Source: Egicoccus halophilus
GTDB lineage: Bacteria; Actinomycetota; Nitriliruptoria; Nitriliruptorales; Nitriliruptoraceae
NCBI RefSeq assembly: GCF_004300825.1
Contig: NZ_CP036250.1
Span: 1,364,001 to 1,428,000, forward strand
Direction: 5' to 3'
DNA: 64,000 nt
Shown one piece after another: positions 1-8,256 of this stretch (position 1 is the first letter of the stretch; each line of letters begins with the position of its first letter). The translations under genes were made by a program, and so were the position numbers. The notes beneath the pieces are model-generated. The model ran no database searches and had not been told where the DNA came from. It worked only from the letters and a program-made list of their open reading frames with translations.

Positions 1-15
1 CACGAGGGAGCGGGC

Positions 16-534
16 ATGGGCGTCACCGGTACCACGGGCACCGCCGCGGTGATCGCGGCCGGGACCTGGAGCGCGGGTACGCCCGGTGGCCAGGTCGCCC
101 TGCTCCCCGCATGCCGGGCATGCGATCCGACGACCTACGTCCCCGGTGGACCCGAGCGGACGGTCGTCGACCGTCCGGAGGTCGCCGCCGACCTGCTCGT
201 CCCCGAGCTCGCCCGGCGCGACCGCGAGCGCTGTGTCGCCGCGTTCCTCGACACCAAGCACCGCCTGTTGCGGATCGCGACGGTCAGCATCGGCTCCATC
301 GACCACACGTTCATGGCCCCCCGCGAGGTGTTCCGCGAGGCCCTGCTCGTCAACGCCTCGGCGCTCGTGCTCGCGCACAACCATCCCTCGGGTGATGCCA
401 CCCCCTCCGGCGACGACGAGGCGGTCACCCGCCGCCTGGCGCGGGCCGGGGAGCTGATCGGCGTGGAGCTGCTCGACCACCTCGTGGTGGGGGGCCGCCA
501 CTGGGTCAGCCTCGCCCGGCGTGGGGTGTGGTGA
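16..534 (+). CDS. radC: RadC-like JAB/MPN domain protein
   Basis: This 172-residue protein carries the RadC-type metal-binding motif: HNHPSG at residues 121-126, followed by PSGDD with the third ligand Asp near residue 134. RadC-family JAB/MPN+ proteins are associated with DNA repair by name, but their biochemical role is unsettled. Full RadC proteins are usually about 220 residues with an N-terminal helix-hairpin-helix part. Here the first 45 residues are Gly/Ala/Thr-rich and no HhH is evident, so this is a short form or a 5'-partial one. The frame is open to the window edge. I chose the ATG at 16 because GGGAG lies a few bases upstream, but an upstream start cannot be excluded. It precedes the mre operon, as radC often does. 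Confidence 0.8.
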   Translation: MGVTGTTGTAAVIAAGTWSAGTPGGQVALLPACRACDPTTYVPGGPERTVVDRPEVAADLLVPELARRDRERCVAAFLDTKHRLLRIATVSIGSIDHTFMAPREVFREALLVNASALVLAHNHPSGDATPSGDDEAVTRRLARAGELIGVELLDHLVVGGRHWVSLARRGVW

Positions 535-615
535 GCGAGCCGACCGACGACTCGAGGGGTCCGCCGCATCGTGTCGGGACGGCCACCCTCGGACGCGGGT
601 CCGGGGCCCAAGTGT

Positions 616-621
616 TAGCAT
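616..621 (+). promoter_or_regulatory. Candidate -10 box upstream of mreB
   Basis: TAGCAT matches the actinobacterial TANNNT -10 pattern and lies about 127 bases before the mreB GTG. The 214-base gap between radC and mreB holds no other gene. No convincing TTGACA-type -35 is visible, so this is a weak call. Confidence 0.35.
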
Positions 622-748
622 CGCCGCGGCCCGTGGGGGGACGCGTTCGCGTCGGACGCCCCACCCGGTGCGGCACTCGCCTCCAGCCCCTCGACGGCGT
701 CAGCGGGGGTCGCGTTTCCTCCTTTCCCCGAGCCCGGCAGGTCGTCCC

Positions 749-1792
749 GTGGCTGCGAATCTCGGCAACACCTTCCAGTTCCTCGGCCGCGACATGGCCG
801 TGGACCTCGGCACCGCGAACACGCTCGTCTACGTGCGCGGGCGCGGCATCGTCCTCAACGAGCCGTCGGTCGTGGCCATCAACACCAAGAACGGCGCGAT
901 CCTCGCGGTCGGCGCCGAGGCCAAGCGCATGATCGGCCGTACCCCGGGCCACATCATGGCGATCCGGCCGCTCAGGGACGGTGTCATCGCCGACTTCGAC
1001 GTGACCGAGAAGATGCTGCGCTACTTCATCCAGGCCGTGCACAAGCGCCGGTTCCTGGCCAAGCCGCGCGTCGTCGTCTGCGTCCCCTCCGGCATCACCG
1101 GGGTCGAACAGCGCGCCGTCGAGGACGCCACGATCCAGGCCGGCGCCCGCGCGGCCTACATCATCGAGGAGCCCATGGCCGCGGCCATCGGCTCCGGTCT
1201 GCCGGTCCACGAGCCGGCCGGCAACATGGTGGTCGACATCGGTGGCGGCACCACGGAGGTCGCCGTCATCTCGCTCGGTGGCATCGTCACCAGCCAGTCG
1301 ATCCGCATCGGGGGTGACGAACTCGACGACTCGATCATCTCCTACATCAAGAAGGAGTACTCGCTGATGCTCGGCGAGCGCACCGCCGAGGAGATCAAGA
1401 TGGCGATCGGCTCGGCGTTCCCGCTGGCCGACGAGCCCCATGCCGAGATCCGCGGTCGTGACCTGGTCTCCGGGCTGCCCAAGACGATCATCGTCAGCGC
1501 CGACGAGATCCGCAAGGCCATCGAGGAGCCGGTCAACGCGGTCATCGACGCGGTCAAGAACACCCTCGACAAGACGCCGCCGGAGCTCGCCGCCGACATC
1601 ATGGACAAGGGCATCGTGCTGACCGGCGGCGGCGGCCTGCTGCGCGGCCTCGACGAGCGGCTCAAGCACGAGACGGGCATGCCGATCCACATCACCGAGA
1701 ACCCGCTGTCGTCGGTCGCGATCGGCTCGGGCAAGTGCCTCGAGGAGTTCGAAGCCCTCAAGAAGGTGCTGATCTCCTCCTCGCGTCACTGA
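749..1792 (+). CDS. mreB: Rod shape-determining protein MreB
   Basis: This actin-like ATPase of 347 residues polymerises on the inner membrane face and positions the elongasome for sidewall peptidoglycan synthesis. It shows the phosphate-1 loop DLGTANT (residues 19-25), the phosphate-2 stretch [11 protein letters not shown] and the late [11 protein letters not shown] adenosine-site motif. The open frame continues upstream to 521, but that part is low-complexity. The GTG at 749 gives the usual MreB length and an N-terminus that reaches GRDMAVDLG within 20 residues. It is the first gene of mreB-mreC-mreD-mrdA-rodA. mreC follows after 9 bases. Confidence 0.97.
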   Translation: MAANLGNTFQFLGRDMAVDLGTANTLVYVRGRGIVLNEPSVVAINTKNGAILAVGAEAKRMIGRTPGHIMAIRPLRDGVIADFDVTEKMLRYFIQAVHKRRFLAKPRVVVCVPSGITGVEQRAVEDATIQAGARAAYIIEEPMAAAIGSGLPVHEPAGNMVVDIGGGTTEVAVISLGGIVTSQSIRIGGDELDDSIISYIKKEYSLMLGERTAEEIKMAIGSAFPLADEPHAEIRGRDLVSGLPKTIIVSADEIRKAIEEPVNAVIDAVKNTLDKTPPELAADIMDKGIVLTGGGGLLRGLDERLKHETGMPIHITENPLSSVAIGSGKCLEEFEALKKVLISSSRH

Positions 1793-1801
1793 CCACCGGC
1801 G

Positions 1802-2782
1802 GTGTTCCAGCGTCGACGCGCGCGCGTGCTGCTCGTCGCTCTCGTCCTGCTGTCGCTGGTGCTGGTCACGATCGACTTCCGTTCCGAGGGCGACGGCCCG
1901 CTCGACCGTCTCCGAGGCGGCATCACGACCGTCTTCCGGCCCGTGCAGGACGGGCTGCTGACGGTCGTGCGGCCCATCGGTGACGCGTTCGGCGGCGTGC
2001 GCGACGTGTTCCGGACCCGCGCGGAGAACCAGCGCCTGCGCGACGAGGTCGCCGCGCTGCGGGGCCGGCAGCGCTCCGTGATCGACATCCAGCGCGAGAA
2101 CGCGGAACTGCGGGAACTGCTCGATCTCCGCGACGACACCGGGGTGGACGCCGTCGCCGCGCGCGTGGTCGCCCTCGGGCCCACCGGTTTCGAGTGGACG
2201 GTGGTCATCGACGTCGGCAGTGCGGACGGGCTCCGACGCGACATGCCGGTCGTCAACGGCGACGGGCTGGTCGGACGGGTCATCCAGGTCGAACCGAACG
2301 CGGCGCGGGTGCTGTTGGCCATCGACCCCAACTTCGGCGCTCCCGCCAGGCACGCGGCCAACGGCGAGACGGGCACCGTCGTCGGCCGGGGCGGCGACCC
2401 GATGCTGTTCCAGCCGTTCGACCCGGAGGCCGAGATCGAGGTCGGTGACGAGATCGTCACCTCCGCCTACCAGTCGGGGGCCTTCCCCGGTGGCATCCCG
2501 ATCGGCTCGGTCGCCACCGTCGGTGACGTGTCCGCCGGTCTGGTCCTCGACGTCCAGGTGCAGCCGTTCGTCGACTTCACCCGGATCCACCACGTGCTGG
2601 TGGTGACCAGCGAACCCGTGGCGGAGCTGGCCCCCTTCGAGGACGCACCCGATCCCGAGTTCATCCCGCCGCCCGGTCCGGCCATCGTCGACCAGGACGA
2701 GGAGGCAGCGGGCGACGAGGCAGCCGACGGCGAGGCAGCCGACGGTGGCGCCGCCGAGCCGGACGACGGGGGCGAGCCGTGA
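1802..2782 (+). CDS. mreC: Rod shape-determining protein MreC
   Basis: This 326-residue bitopic membrane protein starts with a short basic stretch and a hydrophobic helix (residues about 8-23). A coiled-coil region follows (ENQRLRDEVAALR around residue 77), then the beta-rich MreC periplasmic-type domain with GLVGRVIQVEPNAARVLL. It scaffolds PBP2 and RodA with MreB and MreD. The last 50 residues are an unusual acidic Pro/Ala/Asp/Glu tail with GDEAADGEAADGG-like repeats that the core family does not need. The GTG start lies just after mreB. The stop overlaps the mreD start (GTGA), which suggests translational coupling. Confidence 0.95.
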   Translation: MFQRRRARVLLVALVLLSLVLVTIDFRSEGDGPLDRLRGGITTVFRPVQDGLLTVVRPIGDAFGGVRDVFRTRAENQRLRDEVAALRGRQRSVIDIQRENAELRELLDLRDDTGVDAVAARVVALGPTGFEWTVVIDVGSADGLRRDMPVVNGDGLVGRVIQVEPNAARVLLAIDPNFGAPARHAANGETGTVVGRGGDPMLFQPFDPEAEIEVGDEIVTSAYQSGAFPGGIPIGSVATVGDVSAGLVLDVQVQPFVDFTRIHHVLVVTSEPVAELAPFEDAPDPEFIPPPGPAIVDQDEEAAGDEAADGEAADGGAAEPDDGGEP

Positions 2783-3294
2783 TCGTGCGCGTGCTGGCCG
2801 TCGGGCTGCTGCTCGTGACCGGCGCCCTGCTGCAGACCGCCCTGTTCCCGCTCGTCACGATCGGCGGCTTCCGGCCCGACCTGCTGCTGCTGGTCACCGT
2901 CGCCGTCGCCCTGCGTGACGGCCCCCTGTCCGGCCTGCGGGTGGGCTTCGCCGCCGGCCTGCTCACCGATCTGCTCGTCAGCCAGTCGCCGGTCGGGCTC
3001 GCCGCACTGGTGTTCACCGTCGTCGGTCTCGCCGTCGGCCTCGCCCGGCCCTATCTCGCCCTCGAGTCGCTCACGGCGCCCCTCATCGTCGCCTTCCTGT
3101 CCGGACTGCTCGGTACGGCCGGGTACGGGCTGCTGTCCCTGCTGCTGGGTGAGGACCGCATGACGCCGACGCTCCTCGTCCAGGGGTCCGTCGCCGTCGC
3201 GCTCTACAACACCCTGCTCGCCCCGGCCGTCCTCGCCCTCGTACGCCCCCTGTCCCACCACTTCCCGCTGTCGGGACCCGGCACGCTGGACTGA
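2779..3294 (+). CDS. mreD: Rod shape-determining protein MreD
   Basis: This is a small polytopic membrane protein (171 residues) with about five hydrophobic segments and the family-typical early pattern GGFRPDLLLLVTVAVALRDG. MreD works with MreC in the elongasome. The GTG start overlaps the mreC stop by four bases. A short GC hairpin follows the stop, and a gap of about 260 bases separates it from mrdA, so mrdA may have its own promoter as well as read-through from mreB. Confidence 0.93.
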   Translation: MIVRVLAVGLLLVTGALLQTALFPLVTIGGFRPDLLLLVTVAVALRDGPLSGLRVGFAAGLLTDLLVSQSPVGLAALVFTVVGLAVGLARPYLALESLTAPLIVAFLSGLLGTAGYGLLSLLLGEDRMTPTLLVQGSVAVALYNTLLAPAVLALVRPLSHHFPLSGPGTLD

Positions 3295-3306
3295 ACCCGG
3301 GGCCGG

Positions 3307-3328
3307 GACCGGCGGGGGCGCCGGTCTT
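3307..3328 (+). terminator. Possible weak terminator after mreD
   Basis: GACCGGC (3307-3313) pairs with GCCGGTC (3320-3326) across a 6-base loop and is followed by TTCC. The stem is only 7 bp, so it may be a partial terminator or mere GC-rich symmetry. The rest of the gap to mrdA holds nothing clear beyond a possible -10-like TACCGT near 3450. Confidence 0.3.
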
Positions 3329-3560
3329 CCGGCGTGCGAGCGGATCCCGGGGCAGCGTTGCGGAGAGGGGGCAGGCGACGTCAGGAGGGCGGGGTAACTG
3401 CGGGTGGTGGTGGGAACACGGTGGGCTGCGGGCGCGTGCTCGCGGCACTGGTACCGTTCGCCTCCGTCCCTCCACCGCGAAGGACGTCCGGCGAACCGCC
3501 GGTCGTGGCCACTGCGGCCAGCCAGACCCTGCACGCCCTTCGCACCCCCTGGTGAGTGGC

Positions 3561-5606
3561 ATGGCGAACGCCGATACCTCGCCCGCACTGCGCCTGACGT
3601 TCCTGACCGTCCTGGTCCTCGCGTTGTTCGTGGCCCTCTTCTCGCGCCTGTGGTTCCTGCAGGTGCTCGCCGGCGACCGCTTCGCCGAACTCGCCGACAC
3701 CAACCGGCTGCGCACCGTCTTCGTCGATGCTCCCCGTGGGCGCATGCTCGGCGACGACGGCACCGAACTGGTCCGCAACCGCCCGTCGCTCACCATCAGC
3801 GCCGACCGGCAGCTGCTGCTCGACGGTGCCGGCCGGCCCACCGACGAGACCGCCGAGAAGGTCCTCGACCGGCTCGGCGCCCTGCTCCAGCTCGAGCGTG
3901 ACGACGTCGTCGAGCGCCTGACGAGCCAGCACTACAGCCCGCTCGGACACGTGCCCGTTGCCTTCGACGTCACCCAGGAGGTGGTGTTCGCCGTCCGGAG
4001 CCAGCAGGAGTTGTTCCCCGGCGTCATCGCCGAGGTGCTGCCCGTGCGCACCTATCCGCACGGCGACCTCGCCGCGCACCTCGTCGGCTACCTCAACCAG
4101 ATCAGCCAGGACGAGCTCGCCGATCCGGCGTTCGCGGAGTACCGCGGCGGGGAGCAGGTGGGACGCACCGGCCTGGAGAACGTCTACGAGTCGGACCTGC
4201 GGGGCCGGCCGGGACGGCGCACCCTGCAGGTCACGGCCCGCAACACCGTCGTCGACGTCGTGGGGGAGACCGAGCCCCAACCCGGCAACGACCTGGTCAC
4301 CTCCCTCGACCTGGATCTGCAGCGGGCGGTGGAGACGCTGCTGGAGGCGGGCATCGTCGCCAGCCGCGACGAGCTGCACACCGTCAGTGGCCGCAACCTG
4401 CCCTCGCCGGCCGGTTCGGCGATCGTGCTCGACGTGACCGACGGTCGGGTCAAGGCCATGGCGTCGTATCCGACCTTCGATCCGAGCGAGTTCGTCGGGG
4501 GACTGTCCACCGACTACGCGCGCTACCTGTTCCCGAACCTCGAGGCCGGCGACGAGGACACCCACGCGCCGATGCTCAACCGGGCCATCCAGGGCGAGTA
4601 CCCGCCCGGGTCCGTCTTCAAGACGGTGACCGGGGCGGGCTTCATGGAGGCAGGCCTGGTCGGTCCGTACACCGCGATGCCCTGTCCCGGCTCCTGGGAG
4701 CTCGGCGGGATCACCTTCCGCAACTGGAACCCGGCCGACGAGGGCGCCATGGGGATCGCCGAGGCCCTGCGCCGCTCCTGCGACACGTACTTCTACGAGT
4801 TGGCCCACCGACAGTGGCAGCGCGAACAGAGCCAGGACGACGTCGAGGAGATCCTTCCGACGATCTCCGAGCGGATGGGGTTCGGTCGACGGCTGGGCAT
4901 CGACCTGCCCTCGGAGCTCGCCGGGCACATCCCCAGCCGCGAGGACAAGTACAACACCTGGCTCGAGCGGCGCGACCTGTGGTGCGCGCAGGCCGAGGCG
5001 GCGGACCCCGGCTCCTACCGTCGGGCCGTGCTGGAGGACAACTGCGCGACCGGTGGGACCTGGCGCGGTGGCGACGCGGTCAACACCTCGATCGGTCAGG
5101 GCGAGATCCTCACGACACCCCTGCAGGTGGCGGCGCACTACGCGGCGATCGCCAACGGCGGCACGCTCCACCAGCCGTTGATCGGTCAGCGCGTGGTCGC
5201 CCCCGACGGCGAGGTGGTGCGCGAGATCGAGCCCGAGGTGATCGGCGAGCTCGGGCTCGACGACGCCGAGCTCGGGGAGATCCAGCGCGGCCTGCGCGAG
5301 GTCGTGATGCACGAGCGCGGCACGGCCTACGGCGCCTTCCGGCGTGGGGAGCCGTTCCCGCTCGGGGAGTACCCGGTGGCCGGCAAGACGGGCACCGCCG
5401 AGCTCAAGCCCAAGGTGCCCTACGCCTGGTTCGCGGCCTACGCCCCGGCCGACGACCCCCGCTACGTCGTAGTCGTCAACGTCGAGGAGGGCGGTGGCGG
5501 CTCCCAGACCGCGGCACCCATCGCCCGCAACATCTTCGAGCACCTGTTCGGCATCGTGGACGCCGCGGACAACGAGTTCGTCACCGGCGACGCGATCTAC
5601 GACTGA
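3561..5606 (+). CDS. mrdA: Penicillin-binding protein 2 (elongasome transpeptidase)
   Basis: This class B PBP of about 681 residues has an N-terminal membrane helix (residues about 8-28), the dimerisation/pedestal region with GRMLGDDG, and the transpeptidase domain. The active-site triad is visible: GSVFK (SxxK, nucleophile Ser), SCD (SxN-equivalent position, common in this family) and KTGTAE (KTG). It cross-links peptidoglycan made by RodA. I prefer the ATG at 3561 with GGTGAG four bases upstream. A GTG at 3552 is an in-frame alternative with no ribosome site. rodA follows after 73 bases. Confidence 0.95.
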   Translation: MANADTSPALRLTFLTVLVLALFVALFSRLWFLQVLAGDRFAELADTNRLRTVFVDAPRGRMLGDDGTELVRNRPSLTISADRQLLLDGAGRPTDETAEKVLDRLGALLQLERDDVVERLTSQHYSPLGHVPVAFDVTQEVVFAVRSQQELFPGVIAEVLPVRTYPHGDLAAHLVGYLNQISQDELADPAFAEYRGGEQVGRTGLENVYESDLRGRPGRRTLQVTARNTVVDVVGETEPQPGNDLVTSLDLDLQRAVETLLEAGIVASRDELHTVSGRNLPSPAGSAIVLDVTDGRVKAMASYPTFDPSEFVGGLSTDYARYLFPNLEAGDEDTHAPMLNRAIQGEYPPGSVFKTVTGAGFMEAGLVGPYTAMPCPGSWELGGITFRNWNPADEGAMGIAEALRRSCDTYFYELAHRQWQREQSQDDVEEILPTISERMGFGRRLGIDLPSELAGHIPSREDKYNTWLERRDLWCAQAEAADPGSYRRAVLEDNCATGGTWRGGDAVNTSIGQGEILTTPLQVAAHYAAIANGGTLHQPLIGQRVVAPDGEVVREIEPEVIGELGLDDAELGEIQRGLREVVMHERGTAYGAFRRGEPFPLGEYPVAGKTGTAELKPKVPYAWFAAYAPADDPRYVVVVNVEEGGGGSQTAAPIARNIFEHLFGIVDAADNEFVTGDAIYD

Positions 5607-5679
5607 GCGCAGGTTCGTTGTGCCCGGCCGCCGGCCGGGTCGTCGGCACCGTCGAGCGCGCACGACAAGGAGGTGGAGG

Positions 5680-6858
5680 ATGGAGGTCGGCTACGGGCAG
5701 GACCGCACCCAGCGGTTGATGCGTGAGCGGGTCCAGGACCGGTGGATGGACGCCTACGCCCCGGTCAAGCACCTCGACCCCATCCTGGTGCTGACGGGCC
5801 TGGCGCTGACGGGCGTCGGCATCGTGATGATCTACAGCGCCAAGCTCGCGGCACTGACCCAACAGGGCCTGCCGCCGACGCTCTACGTCAGCCGCCAGCT
5901 GATCGCGCTCGTGATCGGCGTCGTGGTGCTCGTCGCCGCGGCCGTGATCGACTACCGGCACCTGCGCAGCTACACCGCGGTGCTGTATGCGGGTTCCCTG
6001 GCGTTCCTGGTGCTCGTACTGACCCCGCTGGGCACCGCCCGTGGCGGTTCCCAACGCTGGATCGTGCTGGGCGGTTTCCAGCTGCAGCCCTCCGAGGTCG
6101 CCAAGGTCGCCGTGCTGATCACGCTGGCCGCCTGGCTCCACGAGCGCAAGGGCGAGCCCTGGCCGCCGACGCTCGGCATCGCCCTGGGGCTGACCGTCCT
6201 GCCGATGGGCCTGGTGTTCCTGCAGCCCGACCTCGGGACCTCGTTGGTCTTCCTGTGGCTGCTCGCGGTGCTGCTGCTCGTGGCCAACCTGCCCGCCCGC
6301 TACCTGGTCGGGCTCGGGATCGCCGGCGTCGGCGCGGTCGTGTTCGCCCTGACCCAGGACGTGCTCGACCAGTACCAGCTCAACCGGCTCACGGCGTTCG
6401 CCCGGGCGGGTGACCCGAGCCTGGACCGCACGTTGCGGTTCCAGACCGAGCAGTCCGAGATCGCCATCGGCTCGGGACAGATGTTCGGCAAGGGCCTGTT
6501 CCAGGGCACCCAGACCGCGCTCGCGTTCGTGCCGGAGAACCACACCGACTTCATCTTCACCGTCGTCGGCGAGGAGTTCGGCTTCCTCGGCGCCGGAGCG
6601 GTGCTCGCGCTGTTCCTCGTGCTGATCTGGCGCGGCCTGCGGATCGCGGTGCTGGCCAAGGACCTGTTCGGCACCCTGCTGGCCGCCGGCGTCGTGGCCA
6701 TGTTGGCGATGCAGGTGTTCATCAACGTGGGCATGAACGTCGGGATCATGCCGGTCACCGGCATCCCCCTGCCGTTCGTCAGCTACGGCGGTACCTCCCT
6801 GATCGTGTGGTTCGGCCTGATGGGGCTGCTCCTCAACGTCCACATGCGCCGGTTCTGA
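5680..6858 (+). CDS. rodA: RodA, SEDS peptidoglycan glycosyltransferase
   Basis: This 392-residue SEDS protein has about ten membrane segments. It polymerises lipid II during elongation, partnered with the PBP2 encoded just upstream. Family signatures are visible: GGSQRWIVLGGFQLQPSEVAKVA, FLQPDLGTS, the loop with GSGQMFGKGLFQGTQ, FVPENHTDFIFTVVGEEFG and the C-terminal PFVSYGGTSL. The ATG at 5680 is fixed by a near-perfect AAGGAGG ribosome site at 5667-5673 with 6-base spacing. The open frame extends upstream to 5494 but that part is an overlap with mrdA and is not credible. Confidence 0.96.
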   Translation: MEVGYGQDRTQRLMRERVQDRWMDAYAPVKHLDPILVLTGLALTGVGIVMIYSAKLAALTQQGLPPTLYVSRQLIALVIGVVVLVAAAVIDYRHLRSYTAVLYAGSLAFLVLVLTPLGTARGGSQRWIVLGGFQLQPSEVAKVAVLITLAAWLHERKGEPWPPTLGIALGLTVLPMGLVFLQPDLGTSLVFLWLLAVLLLVANLPARYLVGLGIAGVGAVVFALTQDVLDQYQLNRLTAFARAGDPSLDRTLRFQTEQSEIAIGSGQMFGKGLFQGTQTALAFVPENHTDFIFTVVGEEFGFLGAGAVLALFLVLIWRGLRIAVLAKDLFGTLLAAGVVAMLAMQVFINVGMNVGIMPVTGIPLPFVSYGGTSLIVWFGLMGLLLNVHMRRF

Positions 6859-6862
6859 GTCG

Positions 6863-8008
6863 ATGACGACCACCTCCGACCCGGCCGAGGCGACCGGCTT
6901 CCGCCTCTCGCGCCTCGCGTTCGTCGGCGGCTTCCTCGGCTTCTTCGTCTCGGGTGGGGTCGCCTCGCTCTACGGTCCTGCCGCGCCGACCTTCCGCCGC
7001 CTGTTCGACGTCAGCGAGTTCGTCTCCGGCCTGCCGGCGACCGTGCACCCGTTCACGTCGCTGTTCGGGATCCTGCTGTGGGCCTGGGCCGCCAGGCGGG
7101 CCGGGTCGGGTCGCTGGTTGGCCATCGGGGTGGCGGTGCTGGGCCTGGGGGCCCTGGCCGTGGCCGTGGCCCCCTCCATGGCGTTGGTGCTGCTCACCGC
7201 GGCCGGACTGGGTGTCGGCTTCGGCCTGCTGTCCAACGGCATGAACTCGGTCTACCCGCTCGACACCGGTCCACGGTCGGCCACGATCGTCGCCTGCATG
7301 CACGGGGTCTTCGGCCTCGGGGCGGTGACCCTGCCGCTGGTGCTCTCGGTCGCCGGCCACCGGGTCGCGTTCCTGCTGGTCGGCGCGGTCGCGCTGGCCG
7401 CGATCCCGCTCATGCGCACCACCGCCACGCCGCCGCGACCGGCGATCGACCTCGGTCGACGGCCACCGCCGCGGTCGCACGTGATCGCGTTCTCGCTGGT
7501 CTTCGGGACCTACGTGGCCGCGGAGGCCGCGACCGCGACCTGGCTGGCCACCTACGTGGAGTTCCGCGGCTGGCAGGCCGACGCCGCCGCCCGCTGGACG
7601 TCGGGGTTCTGGCTGGCCATCACCGGTGGGCGGTTCCTGTTCGCGTTCGTGCTCGCGCGCGTGCAGCCGGGGCGCCTGATCCAGGCGGTCCTCCCGGTCG
7701 CGGCCCTCGCCCTGGCTGCCGCGAGCGTGCCGGCGTTCGCGCCCTACGCGCTGGTCGTGGCCGGGTTGTGCTTCGCGCCGGTGTTCCCCACCGCCATGGT
7801 CTGGTTGCCGCGGGCCCTGCCCGATGCCCGTGGCGCGACGACGGCGGCGGTGCTCGCGGCGATCACCGGCGCGACGATCTCGCCGTTCCTGGTCGGCCTG
7901 ATCGGGACCGTCGCCGGGCTGGCGACCATCCCGGTCGCCCTCGCCTGCCTCGCGGTCCTGGCCAGTGCCGTGGCGATCCTCCTCGGCCGGCGTTTCGGCA
8001 ACGGGTGA
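6863..8008 (+). CDS. MFS transporter
   Basis: This 381-residue integral membrane protein has about twelve hydrophobic segments in two halves separated by a Pro/Arg-rich loop near residue 190. It resembles sugar/aromatic-type major facilitator carriers of the FucP/YbjJ-like class, but no substrate motif is clear. It starts 4 bases after rodA and so probably rides on the shape operon transcript, though a functional link to cell wall synthesis is not evident. Substrate unknown. Confidence 0.85.
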   Translation: MTTTSDPAEATGFRLSRLAFVGGFLGFFVSGGVASLYGPAAPTFRRLFDVSEFVSGLPATVHPFTSLFGILLWAWAARRAGSGRWLAIGVAVLGLGALAVAVAPSMALVLLTAAGLGVGFGLLSNGMNSVYPLDTGPRSATIVACMHGVFGLGAVTLPLVLSVAGHRVAFLLVGAVALAAIPLMRTTATPPRPAIDLGRRPPPRSHVIAFSLVFGTYVAAEAATATWLATYVEFRGWQADAAARWTSGFWLAITGGRFLFAFVLARVQPGRLIQAVLPVAALALAAASVPAFAPYALVVAGLCFAPVFPTAMVWLPRALPDARGATTAAVLAAITGATISPFLVGLIGTVAGLATIPVALACLAVLASAVAILLGRRFGNG

Positions 8009-8256
8009 GCTCCGGCGCCGGTCGCCCCCCGCGTGCGGGTGCAGAGGGCGTTGGTACGCTCGTCGCGACCTGGAACCGGTCCGTGGCGCGGTGCGCCCGA
8101 CGTCGCGCCAGGGCGTGCGGTGCCTCGCCGTCCGCGCCCGCACGTCGCTCGCTCCCGACCCTCGCTCGCCCGTGACCGCCGTTGCGACGGCCGGGCACCG
8201 TCGAGGTCCCGCCGTCCGGTTCCCGGCCACGCCTGCCCAACGGCTTCGGAGGATCC

